NCBI GenBank assembly: GCA_964242735.1
Contig: CAXTAK010000002.1
Span: forward strand, 248,001 to 312,000
Source: CADCUY01 sp964242735
Lineage (GTDB): Bacteria; Actinomycetota; Actinomycetes; Actinomycetales; Quadrisphaeraceae
Direction of reading: 5' to 3'
DNA: 64,000 nucleotides
Of this stretch, positions 25,385 to 34,177 are shown one piece after another (within the stretch, counting starts at the first letter, position 1; each line of letters starts with the position of its first letter). The notes beneath the pieces are model-generated. The model was not told the DNA's origin, did not search any database, and saw only the letters and a list, made by a program, of their open reading frames with translations. The translations under genes and the position numbers were made by a program.

Positions 25385-25663
25385 ATGCGCATCACGGTCA
25401 GCCGCAGCGGCGGCTTCGCGGGCCTGGTGCGCCGCGCCGAGGTCGACACCGAGGGGCGGGAGGACGCCGGCGACTGGCTGGCGCTCGCCACGCGGGCGGT
25501 GCCGCTGCTGCCCGTGGCCCCCCCGGGACGGGTGCGCGACGCCTTCGTGTGGACGATCGAGCTGGGCGACCAGCGGGCGGTGCTGCCCGACCGCTCGCTC
25601 ACCGGGCCGTTGCGCGACCTCGCCGAGCGCACCCTCGCCGAGGGCGCCCCGGGTGCGGGCTGA
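25385..25663 (+). CDS. Emfourin-type protealysin inhibitor
   Basis: A 92-residue protein starting MRITVSRSGGFAGLVRRAEV, with a later FVWTIELGD. Emfourins are small tight-binding inhibitors encoded next to protealysin genes; the position and N-terminal strand pattern fit. AGGAG at 25375-25379 with five bases spacing selects ATG 25385 over ATG 25370. The end overlaps the MFS gene by 11 bp. The assignment rests on context plus partial sequence memory. Confidence 0.72.
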   Translation: MRITVSRSGGFAGLVRRAEVDTEGREDAGDWLALATRAVPLLPVAPPGRVRDAFVWTIELGDQRAVLPDRSLTGPLRDLAERTLAEGAPGAG

Positions 25664-27119
25664 CCCGGACGGCTCGGCGGAGCAGGTCGACGGGCCTGCG
25701 GCCCCGGACGGTGCGCCGCCGATCGGCGCCCCCGGCGCGGGACCCGGCGACGCCGTGCGGGTCTCGCTGCTGCTCGGCGTGCTGTTCGGGCTGACAGGGT
25801 CGGGATCCTCCGCGGCCGCCGTCGCCGTGCCCGCCCTCGGTGCGGAGCTGGAGCTGGCGCCGGCGACGACGGCGTGGGTGCTCTCCGGCTACGTGCTCGT
25901 GCTCGCCGCGGCGACCCCGGTGTACGGGCGCCTCGCCGACCTCGTCGGCATGCGTACCCCCCTGGCGGTGGGCCTGGCGCTGATGTCCGCCGGTGCGGTG
26001 CTCGCGGCCCTGGCGCCGACCTTCGGGGTGCTCATGGCCGGCCGGCTCCTGCAGGGCGCTGGCGCCGGGGCCACCACCGTGCTCGCCACCGCGCTGATCA
26101 CCGCCCGCTACCAGGGCGCGGTGCGCGCCGCCGCCCTCGGCCGCGTCGCCGGGGGGGCCGGGGTGCTCGGCGCGCTCGGCCCGCTCGCCGGTGGCGCGCT
26201 CGAGGCCGCGGGCTCGTGGCGCCTCGCGCTCGCCCTGCCCGCCCTGGGCCTGCTGGTGCTGCCCGCGCTGTGGCGCATCACCCCCACTCGGGGCAGCGGC
26301 GCGGCGCTCGACCTGCCCGGCGCCGCTCTGGTCACCGCCAGCGCCACCGGCCTGGTGCTCCTGCTGCAGTCGTTCTCCGCCGGGCCGGTCGTCGCGGCGG
26401 TCGGGGGCGCGCTGCTCGCCGTCGGCGTCCCGCTGACCGCCCGGCACGTGCGGCGCCGACCCGAGGGGTTCCTGCCGCGCGTGGTCGTCACCTCACCCGT
26501 CGTCGTGGTCTCCGCGCTGGCCGGCGCCGCTGTGCCCGCCGCGTGGTTCTCCTCGCTCGTCGCGGTGCCCGCGGTGCTCGCCGCGCAGGGGTGGACGCCG
26601 CTGGCCACCGGGCTGCTGCTGCTGCCCAGCGTGCTGGCCAGCATCACCGCGGCCCGGGTCGTGGGGCCGCTGCTGGGACGGGTCGGGCCGCCGCGCACCC
26701 TGGCCACCGGCTGCGCCCTGGCGGCGACCGCCCTCGCGATCTCCGCCGCCGGCGCGGCCACCAGCTCTCCCGTGCTGCTCGCCGCGGGCGTCGCCGTGGT
26801 CTCCGTCGCCTTCGGGCTGGGCCAGCCGGCGCTGGTCGGCTCCGTCGGCAGCGCCGTCCCGGTGCCGCAGCGCGGCGTCGCCATCGGAGCGGCGACCCTG
26901 GTGTTCCTGCTCGGGGGTGCGGTCGGCTCGGCGACGGTCGGTGGTCTCGGAGACGTCATCGGCGTGCCCGCGTGCCTGCTGCTGCTCGCCGCACTGGCCC
27001 TGGCCGGAGGCGGGGGGGCCCTGTGGCTGGCCCGCCAGCCCCCCGCGGCCGCTCCATCCGGTGAGCGGGCGGCCAGTCCGGCCGCACAGGAGCGGCAGGA
27101 CCCTGCCACGGCGGCGTGA
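25653..27119 (+). CDS. MFS transporter, multidrug (DHA) type
   Basis: The 488-residue protein has 12-14 hydrophobic helices. Motif A appears as GRLADLVGMRTP between helices 2 and 3, and motif C-like GAGVLGALGPLAGG in the helix-5 region, as in drug:H+ antiporters. GTG 25653 overlaps the inhibitor gene by 11 bp, so it is in the protease operon. The export substrate is unknown. Confidence 0.83.
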   Translation: MRADPDGSAEQVDGPAAPDGAPPIGAPGAGPGDAVRVSLLLGVLFGLTGSGSSAAAVAVPALGAELELAPATTAWVLSGYVLVLAAATPVYGRLADLVGMRTPLAVGLALMSAGAVLAALAPTFGVLMAGRLLQGAGAGATTVLATALITARYQGAVRAAALGRVAGGAGVLGALGPLAGGALEAAGSWRLALALPALGLLVLPALWRITPTRGSGAALDLPGAALVTASATGLVLLLQSFSAGPVVAAVGGALLAVGVPLTARHVRRRPEGFLPRVVVTSPVVVVSALAGAAVPAAWFSSLVAVPAVLAAQGWTPLATGLLLLPSVLASITAARVVGPLLGRVGPPRTLATGCALAATALAISAAGAATSSPVLLAAGVAVVSVAFGLGQPALVGSVGSAVPVPQRGVAIGAATLVFLLGGAVGSATVGGLGDVIGVPACLLLLAALALAGGGGALWLARQPPAAAPSGERAASPAAQERQDPATAA

Positions 27120-27198
27120 GCGCACCACCCCGCGGGTAGTGCTCCCACGAGGGCCGGGTGCGCACCGGGCGCGGCGGCCTCGCGAGCGAGGAGACCCG

Positions 27199-27720
27199 AT
27201 GGCGGGCACCTACGAGCAGTCCACGACCATCTCCGCCACTCCGGAGGAGGTGTTCGCCTACGTCAGCGACGTCTCCCACCTGCCGGAGTACCTGCCGCCG
27301 ATCACCGGGGCCTCGGAGCGCCCCCTGTCGGAGGGCACCGAGACGGACCCCGCGCTGAAGGACGCCCGCGGGGTGCACGTCGTCGGTGAGATCAAGGGCC
27401 ACCACTTCGAGAACGACGGCTGGTTCGACGCCGACACCGCCGCCCTCACCCTCGCCTGGGGTGCCCAGACCGAGCGCACCTACAGCGGTCGCCTCACCGT
27501 CACCCCCGAGGGGGACGGGTCCAGGGTCAGCGTGCAGCTCGACTTCGGCGAGCCCGACCAGGACGACCAGATCCAGGCGCAGTCCGGGGACCGCGACCCC
27601 CTCGGCGAGGCCTTCGACGCCACGCTGCAGTCGATCAAGAACCAGGTGGAGGGCACCGGCGGGAAGGTGGTGCCCCCGCCGCCGCCCGGCGACGTGCCGA
27701 CGGACTCCTCGACGTCCTGA
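27199..27720 (+). CDS. SRPBCC-family (polyketide cyclase-like) protein
   Basis: The 173-residue protein has the START-like fold signature: YEQSTTISATPEEVFAYVSD at the N-terminus, a central beta sheet (YSGRLTVTPEGDGSRVSVQL) and a long C-terminal helix (EAFDATLQSIKNQVEG), then a Pro-rich tail. ATG 27199 follows GAGGAG. Such proteins bind hydrophobic ligands; no specific role can be given. Confidence 0.83.
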   Translation: MAGTYEQSTTISATPEEVFAYVSDVSHLPEYLPPITGASERPLSEGTETDPALKDARGVHVVGEIKGHHFENDGWFDADTAALTLAWGAQTERTYSGRLTVTPEGDGSRVSVQLDFGEPDQDDQIQAQSGDRDPLGEAFDATLQSIKNQVEGTGGKVVPPPPPGDVPTDSSTS

Positions 27721-27770
27721 GCTCCGCCGGGGTGGGCACGGCGCCTCAGCGCTGGCCCACCCCGGCGAGC
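27721..27770. terminator. Bidirectional terminator overlapping the end of cimA
   Basis: GCTCCGCCGGGGTGGGC and GCCCACCCCGGCGAGC form a 16-bp stem with a single bulged C and a 17-base loop. The right arm encodes the last residues of cimA; the left arm directly follows the SRPBCC stop. Confidence 0.75.
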
Positions 27771-29359
27771 ACCAGCCCGTAGGTGATCCCGTCGGTCAGC
27801 GCCTGCCACGACGCCTCCACGAGGTTCGGTGCCACACCCACCGTGGTCCACGTGCGCTGCCCGTCGGTGGTGTCGATGAGCACCCGCGTGGTGGCGTCGG
27901 TGCCGTGCCCGGCGTCCAGGATGCGCACCCTGAAGTCGGTCAGCTCCAGGTCCTCGAGCTCGGGGTACGCGGGGAGGAGCGCCTGGCGCAGCGCGGCGTC
28001 CAGGGCGTTGACCGGCCCGTTGCCCTCCCCGGTGCACACCACCCGTGCGTCCCCGGCGAAGAGCTTCACGGTGGCCTCCGAGAAGGGGCTGCCCCCCGCG
28101 GGGTGCTCGACGATCGCCCGCCAGCTCTCGACCGCGAAGTACGACGGGCGCCCGCCGCCGACGAGCTCGTGCAGCAGCAGCGCGAAGGAGGCGTCGGCGG
28201 CCTCGAAGGTCCAGCCGCGCCGCTCGAGGTCCTTCACCCGGGCGACGACCCGGGCCACGGCCTCGCCGTCCCCGGCGAGGTCGAAGCCCAGCTCGCGGCC
28301 CTTCAGCTCGACGCTGGCGCGCCCGGCCATCTCCGAGACGAGCATCCGCATGTCGTTCCCGACCCCGGCAGGATCGGTGTGCTGGTACAGGTCCGGGTCC
28401 ACGCGGATGGCCGAGGCGTGCAGGCCGGCCTTGTGCGCGAAGGCGCTGGCCCCGACGTAGGGCGAGCGGCCGTAGGAGGCGACGTTGGTGACCTCGCTGA
28501 CCTGGTGCGCGATGCGGGTGGCCTCGCGGAGCCGCTCGCGGGGCAGCACCGGCACACCCATCTTGAGCACCAGGTCGGCGACCACGGTGATCAGGTCGGC
28601 GTTGCCGGTGCGCTCGCCGTACCCGTTGACGCAGCCCTGCACGTGCGTCGCCCCCGCCTGCACCGCGGCGAGGCTGTTCGCCACCGCGCAACCGGTGTCG
28701 TTGTGCATGTGGGCGCCGATCCGCACGCCGGAGAGCGACGGGTCAGCGACCACCGCGGCCGTCACCTCGCTGGCCCGGTGGGGCAGCATCCCGCCGTTCG
28801 TGTCGCACAGCGCCACCACCTCGGCGCCCGCGGCAGCTGCGGCGTGCAGGACCTCGACGGCGTACCCGGCATCGAGGTACCACCCGTCGAAGAAGTGCTC
28901 GGCGTCGAGGAACACCCGACGACCGGCGGCCACGAGGTGACCGACGGTGTCGGCGACCATCGCGAGGTTCTCCTCCGGGGTCGTCCGCAGCGCCAGCTCG
29001 ACGTGGCGTCGGTGGCTCTTCGCGACGAGGGTGACCACGGGGGTGGCGGCGTCGAGGAGGGCCTGGACCTGGGGGTCGTCGGCCGCAGTGGTCCCCGCCC
29101 GGCGCGTGGCGCCGAAGGCGACGAGCTGGCTGGCCCCGAGGTCGAGCTCGGCGCGGGCACGGGCGAAGAACTCGGTGTCCTTGGGGTTCGCCCCCGGCCA
29201 CCCGCCCTCGACGTAGCCCACGCCCAGCTCGGCGAGGAGCGCGGCGATGTGCAGCTTGTCGGCGACCGACAGCGACAGGCCCTCCTGCTGGGCGCCGTCG
29301 CGCAGGGTGGTGTCGTAGACGTCGATGCCCGCGGGGTGCCCCGCCGTGTGCCCCGCCAT
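27746..29359 (-). CDS. cimA: (R)-citramalate synthase
   Basis: HMGL-like enzyme that condenses pyruvate and acetyl-CoA to citramalate, opening a threonine-independent path to 2-oxobutyrate and isoleucine. The 537 residues begin DVYDTTLRDGAQQEGLSLSV (catalytic R-D) and contain the metal-binding HMHNDTGCAVANSL, a GCVNGYGERTGNAD stretch, and a C-terminal allosteric (LeuA dimer) domain. The start codon overlaps the ilvE stop (TGATG). Length suits CimA rather than LeuA. Confidence 0.93.
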   Translation of the reverse strand: MAGHTAGHPAGIDVYDTTLRDGAQQEGLSLSVADKLHIAALLAELGVGYVEGGWPGANPKDTEFFARARAELDLGASQLVAFGATRRAGTTAADDPQVQALLDAATPVVTLVAKSHRRHVELALRTTPEENLAMVADTVGHLVAAGRRVFLDAEHFFDGWYLDAGYAVEVLHAAAAAGAEVVALCDTNGGMLPHRASEVTAAVVADPSLSGVRIGAHMHNDTGCAVANSLAAVQAGATHVQGCVNGYGERTGNADLITVVADLVLKMGVPVLPRERLREATRIAHQVSEVTNVASYGRSPYVGASAFAHKAGLHASAIRVDPDLYQHTDPAGVGNDMRMLVSEMAGRASVELKGRELGFDLAGDGEAVARVVARVKDLERRGWTFEAADASFALLLHELVGGGRPSYFAVESWRAIVEHPAGGSPFSEATVKLFAGDARVVCTGEGNGPVNALDAALRQALLPAYPELEDLELTDFRVRILDAGHGTDATTRVLIDTTDGQRTWTTVGVAPNLVEASWQALTDGITYGLVLAGVGQR

Positions 29360-30489
29360 CAGCAGAGCCTGTGCATCCACCCGTGCCGGTCCTGCGCGCG
29401 CCCGTGCTGCACGTCGAGCAGGGCGGTCCGCAGGCGCATCGCGACGCTGTCGGGCCCGGTGGTCGGCCCGGGGGTGCGGTGGCGGTCGGCGCCGTCGACG
29501 AGGGTGCCGATCGGCACGATCGTCGCGGCGGTGCCGCAGGCGAAGACCTCGGTGATCTCGCCGCTGGCCACCCCGGAGGTCCACTCGGCGACGTCCACCG
29601 GGCGCTCGACGGGGGTCAGGCCCAGCTCGGGGGCCAGGGCCAGCACCGAGGAGCGGGTGATGCCCTCGAGGATGCTGCCGTTCAGCGCGGGGGTGACCAG
29701 GGTGCCGTCGGCGTGGACGTAGAACACGTTCATGCCGCCGAGCTCCTCCACCCAGCGGCGCTCCTGCGCGTCGAGGTAGATCACCTGCGAGCACCCGTGC
29801 TCGGCGGCCTCGGCCTGGGGCAGCAGGGACGCGGCGTAGTTGCCGCCGGTCTTGGCGTCGCCCGTGCCCCCGAGGCCGCCGGCCCGGCTGTGGTGCCGTG
29901 ACAGCCAGATGTCGACGGGGCGCACCTCGTCACCGAAGTAGGCGCCCACAGGGCTGGCGATGACTAGGTAGTCCACGACCTGGGCGGGGCGGATGCCGAG
30001 GAAGGCCTCGGAGGCGAACATCAGCGGTCGCAGGTACAGGCTCTTCTCCCCGCCCGCCGGCACCCAGCCCTCGTCGGCGTCGAGCAGGGCGTGCAGGGAG
30101 TCGAGGAAGATCCGCTCGGGGAGCACCGGCAGCGCCATCCGCGTGGCGGAGCGGGCGAAGCGGGCGGCGTTGGCCTCGGGGCGGAAGGTCCAGACGCTCC
30201 CGTCGTTCCAGCGGTAGGCCTTCAGCCCCTCGAAGATCTCCTGCCCGTAGTGCAGGACCGCGGCGGAGGGGTCGAGCAGCAGGGGCCCGTAGGGCTCGAC
30301 GCGGGCGTCGTGCCAACCGCTGCCGACCGTCCACGTCACCCGGGCCATGTGGTCGCTGAAGTGCCGCCCGAACCCCGGCGAGCCGAGCACCTGCGCCCGC
30401 TGCTCCGGCCCCAGGGGCGCGGGGTTCGCCCGGTGCTCGAACACCAGCGCGCTCGGCGCGCTGGTGGTGGCGGTGACGGTGGCGGACAT
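29359..30489 (-). CDS. ilvE: Branched-chain amino acid aminotransferase
   Basis: PLP fold-type IV transaminase, 376 residues, for the last step to Leu, Ile and Val. PLP lysine in GDAKTGGNYAASLLPQ, EELGGMNVFYV, and SGEITEVFACGTAA. I start at ATG 30489 (MSATVTATTSAP) because a TACCGT box lies six bases upstream. It is coupled to cimA by a one-base TGATG overlap. Confidence 0.95.
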   Translation of the reverse strand: MSATVTATTSAPSALVFEHRANPAPLGPEQRAQVLGSPGFGRHFSDHMARVTWTVGSGWHDARVEPYGPLLLDPSAAVLHYGQEIFEGLKAYRWNDGSVWTFRPEANAARFARSATRMALPVLPERIFLDSLHALLDADEGWVPAGGEKSLYLRPLMFASEAFLGIRPAQVVDYLVIASPVGAYFGDEVRPVDIWLSRHHSRAGGLGGTGDAKTGGNYAASLLPQAEAAEHGCSQVIYLDAQERRWVEELGGMNVFYVHADGTLVTPALNGSILEGITRSSVLALAPELGLTPVERPVDVAEWTSGVASGEITEVFACGTAATIVPIGTLVDGADRHRTPGPTTGPDSVAMRLRTALLDVQHGRAQDRHGWMHRLC

Positions 30490-30495
30490 GGCCGA

Positions 30496-30501
30496 ACGGT
30501 A
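30496..30501 (-). promoter_or_regulatory. -10 element of ilvE (leaderless)
   Basis: TACCGT on the minus strand, six bases before the ATG of ilvE. Next to it GCGGACC-GCC-GGTCCGC (30502-30518) is a perfect 7-bp hairpin. Confidence 0.6.
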
Positions 30502-30532
30502 GCGGACCGCCGGTCCGCGGGGCCTCACCACG

Positions 30533-30581
30533 CGGCTGCCGGGGCGCCCCGCGACCGGGCCGCCGAGACGCCCGGCAGCCG
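30533..30581 (-). terminator. Hairpin after leuB
   Basis: CGGCTGCCGGG (30533-30543) and CCCGGCAGCCG (30571-30581) form a perfect 11-bp stem just past the leuB stop. The loop is long (27 bases, itself GC-rich), so termination strength is uncertain. Confidence 0.55.
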
Positions 30582-30597
30582 GGCCGCGGAGCCGTCG

Positions 30598-31659
30598 CTA
30601 CAGCCGGGCCGCGAGGGCGTCGCCGACGTCCGCGGTGCGCCGCCGCTGCGCGCCCCGCTCCGCGAGGTCAGCGGCGATCGCGGCGTCCACGGCGGCGCTC
30701 GCGGCGTCCATGCCCAGGTGCGCGAGCAGCATCGCCACGGAGGCGACCGTGGCGGTGGGGTCCGCGACGCCCTGCCCGGCGATGTCGGGCGCGGAGCCGT
30801 GGACCGGCTCGAACATGGACGGCGCGGTGCGGTCGGGGTTGATGTTGCCCGATGCGGCCAGCCCGATGCCCCCGCAGACGGCGGCGACGAGGTCGGTGAC
30901 GATGTCGCCGAAGAGGTTGTCGGTGACGATCACGTCGAAGCGGGCGGGGTCGGTGACCAGGAAGATCGTGGCCGCGTCGACGTGGAGGTAGTCGGTGGTC
31001 ACGGCGGGGAAGTCCGCGCCGACGGCCTCGACGGTGCGGCGCCACAGGTGGCCGGCGTGGGTGAGGACGTTGTGCTTGTGCACCAGGGTCAGGTGGTGGC
31101 GGGGGCGGGCGGCGGCGCGGATGAAGGCGTCGCGGACGACGCGCTGCACGCCGAAGGCGGTGTTGACGCTGACCTCGGTGGCGATCTCGTGGGGGGTGCC
31201 CACGCGCAGCGCGCCGCCGTTGCCGGTGTAGGGGCCCTCGGTGCCCTCGCGGACGACGAGCAGGTCGATGTCGCCGGGGTCTGCCAGCGGGGAGGACGTC
31301 CCGGGAGGAAGCCGCCCTGGTCTGAGGTTCACGTAGTGGTCGAGCTCGAACCTCAAGCGCAGCAGCAGGCCGCGCTCCAGGACGCCGCTGGGCACCGTGG
31401 GGTCGCCGACCGCGCCGAGCAGGATCGCGTCGTGGCCGCGCAGCTCCTCCAGGACGCTGTCGGGCAGGGTCTCGCCGGTGGCGTGCCAGCGGGCGGCGCC
31501 GAGGTCGTACGCCGTGGTCGCGACCCGGGTGCCGGACGACGCGACCGCGGCGTCCAGCACCTTCAGGCCCTCGGTGACGACCTCGGGGCCGATGCCGTCA
31601 CCGGCGATGACGGCGATCCGCAGGGTGTCGGGCGCGGTGTGGGGCGCGGTCTCGGGCAC
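30598..31659 (-). CDS. leuB: 3-isopropylmalate dehydrogenase
   Basis: NAD-dependent decarboxylating dehydrogenase, 353 residues. It begins IAVIAGDGIGPEVVTEGLKV; substrate arginines lie in LLLRLRFELDHYVNLRPGR; the metal-binding region is TDNLFGDIVTDLVAA and the NAD region EPVHGSAPDIAGQG. GTG 31659 has no Shine-Dalgarno but a TACCGT box seven bases upstream; longer frames read through shadow. Close to ilvE-cimA, as in Streptomyces. Confidence 0.95.
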   Translation of the reverse strand: MPETAPHTAPDTLRIAVIAGDGIGPEVVTEGLKVLDAAVASSGTRVATTAYDLGAARWHATGETLPDSVLEELRGHDAILLGAVGDPTVPSGVLERGLLLRLRFELDHYVNLRPGRLPPGTSSPLADPGDIDLLVVREGTEGPYTGNGGALRVGTPHEIATEVSVNTAFGVQRVVRDAFIRAAARPRHHLTLVHKHNVLTHAGHLWRRTVEAVGADFPAVTTDYLHVDAATIFLVTDPARFDVIVTDNLFGDIVTDLVAAVCGGIGLAASGNINPDRTAPSMFEPVHGSAPDIAGQGVADPTATVASVAMLLAHLGMDAASAAVDAAIAADLAERGAQRRRTADVGDALAARL

Positions 31660-31666
31660 GGCGGTG

Positions 31667-31672
31667 ACGGTA
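31667..31672 (-). promoter_or_regulatory. -10 element of leuB (leaderless)
   Basis: TACCGT on the minus strand, seven bases before the GTG of leuB. Confidence 0.6.
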
Positions 31673-31751
31673 GTGGTCGCCCACCGGGTGGACGCTGCGG
31701 CCGTCGTCCACCGCGCTCCGCGCGACCTGCCCCCGGACGCCGAGCGGACGC

Positions 31752-32348
31752 TCAGCGGGACTCCGCCCGAGGGCTCAGCAGGTCGAGGACCCGCTGCAGC
31801 CGCCGGCGCACCAGGCGCTGGGAGAGCACCGGGTAGGCGTGGAGCAGCAGCGCGGTGGTCGCCCACCACCCCGCGGTGCGCCAGGCACCGGCGGCCGCGG
31901 TGCCCGCCACCACCGCGGCGCTGGCACCGCCGCCGACCAGGTGGGCCAGCTCGGCCTCGCGGGTGGCGTGCTCGGCGGCCACCAGGGAGGCGCGGGTGCC
32001 GTCGAAGGGGCGCTGGGCGGCCAGCACGGCCTCCCAGCTGATCGCCCGCAGCGCGCGCCCGTAGGCCCGCACTCCCAGGCGGCGGTGCGCGCGCGCCTCG
32101 CGCTCACCGACGGCGAACCACGGCGAGCGCAGCGGTGGTCGTGCAGTGCGGACCGCGACCGCCACCCAGCCCATGAGCGTCCAGCTGGTCACCCAGGCGA
32201 AGGCGGGGCCGCGCACCCCGAGCACCGCGGCGGCGGCCCGGCACGCGACCGGGGCGGCTGCGCTGACCAGGACCAGGAGCGCGACCTGCCGGGGCGACCG
32301 CCCGGCGCTCTCCCGCGCCCGGTCGGGACCGCGTCGCGCCGCGAGCAC
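31752..32348 (-). CDS. Membrane protein, possibly related to carotenoid glycoside acyltransferase (CrtO) fold
   Basis: The 198-residue protein has two N-terminal helices (VALLVLVSAAAPVACRAAAA, then AFAWVTSWTLMGWVAVAV), an Arg-rich stretch with SPWFAVGEREARAHRRLGVR, and a last helix pair ending in YPVLSQRLVRRRLQRVL. The order resembles glycosyl-4,4'-diaponeurosporenoate acyltransferase-like proteins, but I am unsure. GTG 32348 follows GAGGAGG by six bases. It lies upstream of leuB on the same strand. Confidence 0.5.
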   Translation of the reverse strand: MLAARRGPDRARESAGRSPRQVALLVLVSAAAPVACRAAAAVLGVRGPAFAWVTSWTLMGWVAVAVRTARPPLRSPWFAVGEREARAHRRLGVRAYGRALRAISWEAVLAAQRPFDGTRASLVAAEHATREAELAHLVGGGASAAVVAGTAAAGAWRTAGWWATTALLLHAYPVLSQRLVRRRLQRVLDLLSPRAESR

Positions 32349-32466
32349 GCCGACCTCCTCCCCGCCGGTCGAGGCGGCCTCCGGGGCATCCTCCCGCGCG
32401 CCCGGTGGGCGCCGTCGACCACTGGGGTCGCGTCCAGGGCCGCCACCCACTGGCACGCTGGGTCCC

Positions 32467-32781
32467 GTGACCGTGGTGAAGATCAACGCCATCGACGTGC
32501 CCGAAGGCGCCGGCCCAGAGCTGGAGGCGCGGTTCGCCGCGCGGATGGGCACCGTGGAGGGCTCCGAGGGCTTCCTCGGGTTCGAGCTGCTCCGTCCTGT
32601 GGCCGGGGAGGGTCGGTACTTCGTCTACACGCGGTGGCGCGACGAGGAGGCGTACGCCGCGTGGGCCTCCGGCGGGGCCCGGGAGGCCCACGGCGGCGGT
32701 GGGGGGCAGCGCCCGGTGGCGACCGGCGCGAGCCTGCTGGAGTTCGAGGTGGTGGCGCAGGCGGGTCCGTCGACCGCCTGA
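32467..32781 (+). CDS. Antibiotic biosynthesis monooxygenase-domain protein (HmoA/MhuD-like)
   Basis: The 104-residue dimeric alpha-beta barrel protein reads VVKINAIDVPEGAGPELEAR, GFLGFELLRPVAGEGRYFVY and ATGASLLEFEVV, matching the widespread actinobacterial ABM protein. Relatives degrade heme or oxidise aromatics. GTG 32467 is used; GTG 32473 or 32476 cannot be excluded. A CACGCT box lies seven bases before 32467. Confidence 0.85.
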   Translation: MTVVKINAIDVPEGAGPELEARFAARMGTVEGSEGFLGFELLRPVAGEGRYFVYTRWRDEEAYAAWASGGAREAHGGGGGQRPVATGASLLEFEVVAQAGPSTA

Positions 32782-32789
32782 CGAGGAGG

Positions 32790-32834
32790 GGCCGCGGCGC
32801 CGACCCGCGCGGGTCCGTGGTCGGCTCCGCGGCC
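32790..32834 (+). terminator. Strong hairpin after the ABM gene
   Basis: GGCCGCGG-C-GCCGACC and GGTCGGC-T-CCGCGGCC pair over 15 of 16 positions around a 13-base loop, nine bases after the stop. Confidence 0.75.
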
Positions 32835-32974
32835 GCAGGGTGCTGCGCCCGTGACTCCTGTCGGCCGATCCGTGGGGCTGAGGCAGCATCCTGCGGGGTC
32901 CTGATGCTGACGCAGCGCCCCCGACCCCGGCAGGACGAGCGCGACAGCACCGACCAGGCGGCACCCCGGCGACC

Positions 32975-32980
32975 TACCCT
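32975..32980 (+). promoter_or_regulatory. -10 element of the sensor kinase gene (leaderless)
   Basis: TACCCT six bases before GTG 32987. Confidence 0.55.
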
Positions 32981-32986
32981 TCGCCC

Positions 32987-34177
32987 GTGGGGCGCCGCGA
33001 CCGCGCGTACCAGTGGCTGCGCGAGCACCCGCTGGCGGTCGACGGTGCGCTGGCGGGCGGGGCCGCCCTGTTCCTGGCGCTCGCGCACGCCCTCTCTGGC
33101 GATGGCGTCGGAGCTCTGCTCAGCCCGGCCCTGCTGGGCCCGCTGGCCGTGCGCCGCACCCGGCCCGTCCTCGCCGGCGCCCTGGTCGCCGCTGCCGCGC
33201 ACGCCCAGCTGCTGCTCGGCGTCGACCCCGTGCCCGCCGACGCCGCCGTGCTCGCCGCCGTGTACGCGCTGAGCGCGCACGCGCCCCGGTGGGCCTCGCG
33301 CACCGGCCTGCTGCTCGCCCTCCCGGGCACCGTCGCGGCGAGCGCCCTCTGGGCCGGCGACGACCTCGAGGGCGCGGTGGTCGCCGTGGCGCTGGGCGGC
33401 AGCCTGGTGATGGCCAGCTGGGCGCTGGGCGACGTCCGCCGCGCCCGCACGGCCCAGGAGCAGGCCCTGCACGAGCGCACCCGCCACCTCGAGCTGGAGC
33501 GCGACGCCGCGAGCCGCCTCGCCGCCGCCGAGGAGCGCTCGCGCATCGCCCGCGAGATGCACGACGTCGTCGCGCACTCCCTGTCGGTGGTCATCGCCCA
33601 GTCCGACGGCGGCCGCTACGCCGCGGCCGCCGACCCGGGCGTCGCGACGCGGGCACTGGCCACGGTCGGCGACACCGGGCGCGCGGCGCTGGCCGACATG
33701 CGGCGCCTGCTCGGCGTGCTGGGCACCGAGGACGGCGCGGGCACCGCCCCGCAACCCGGGGCCGCCGACCTGCCGTCGCTGATCGCCTCGGTGCGCGCCT
33801 CGGGCCTCCCGGTCGAGCACATGGTGCAGGGCCGGGCGCGCCCCCTGCCGCCGGGGCTCGACCTGGTGGTCTACCGGGCGGTGCAGGAGTCGCTGACGAA
33901 CGCGCTCAAGCACGCCGGGCCCGGGGCGCGCGCTGAGGTGGTGCTGCGCTGGCAGCAGCGGTGCCTGGAGGTCTCGGTGCGCGACGACGGGCGCGGGGCG
34001 GCGTCCACCAGCGCCCTGCTCGCCCCCACCGGTGACCGCGACGAGGACCGCGGCCGCGGCCTGCTGGGCATGCGCGAGCGCGTGCTGCTCTACGGCGGGC
34101 TCACCACCGCCGCCCCCCGCATCGGCGGCGGGTTCGCCGTCGACGTCCAGCTGCCCCACCCCGAGGAGCGACGGTGA
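32987..34177 (+). CDS. Two-component sensor histidine kinase, NarL/DesK type
   Basis: The 396-residue protein has four to five N-terminal membrane helices without a large extracellular loop, a short coiled coil, then HisKA_3 with the phospho-acceptor His in RIAREMHDVVAHSLSVVIAQ and an ATP-binding domain (VVYRAVQESLTNALKHAG, DDGRG, GRGLLGMRERV). It should phosphorylate the regulator encoded next, with which it overlaps by GTGA. The small sensor suggests membrane-stress sensing, in line with the downstream MacB-type exporter. Confidence 0.92.
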   Translation: MGRRDRAYQWLREHPLAVDGALAGGAALFLALAHALSGDGVGALLSPALLGPLAVRRTRPVLAGALVAAAAHAQLLLGVDPVPADAAVLAAVYALSAHAPRWASRTGLLLALPGTVAASALWAGDDLEGAVVAVALGGSLVMASWALGDVRRARTAQEQALHERTRHLELERDAASRLAAAEERSRIAREMHDVVAHSLSVVIAQSDGGRYAAAADPGVATRALATVGDTGRAALADMRRLLGVLGTEDGAGTAPQPGAADLPSLIASVRASGLPVEHMVQGRARPLPPGLDLVVYRAVQESLTNALKHAGPGARAEVVLRWQQRCLEVSVRDDGRGAASTSALLAPTGDRDEDRGRGLLGMRERVLLYGGLTTAAPRIGGGFAVDVQLPHPEERR

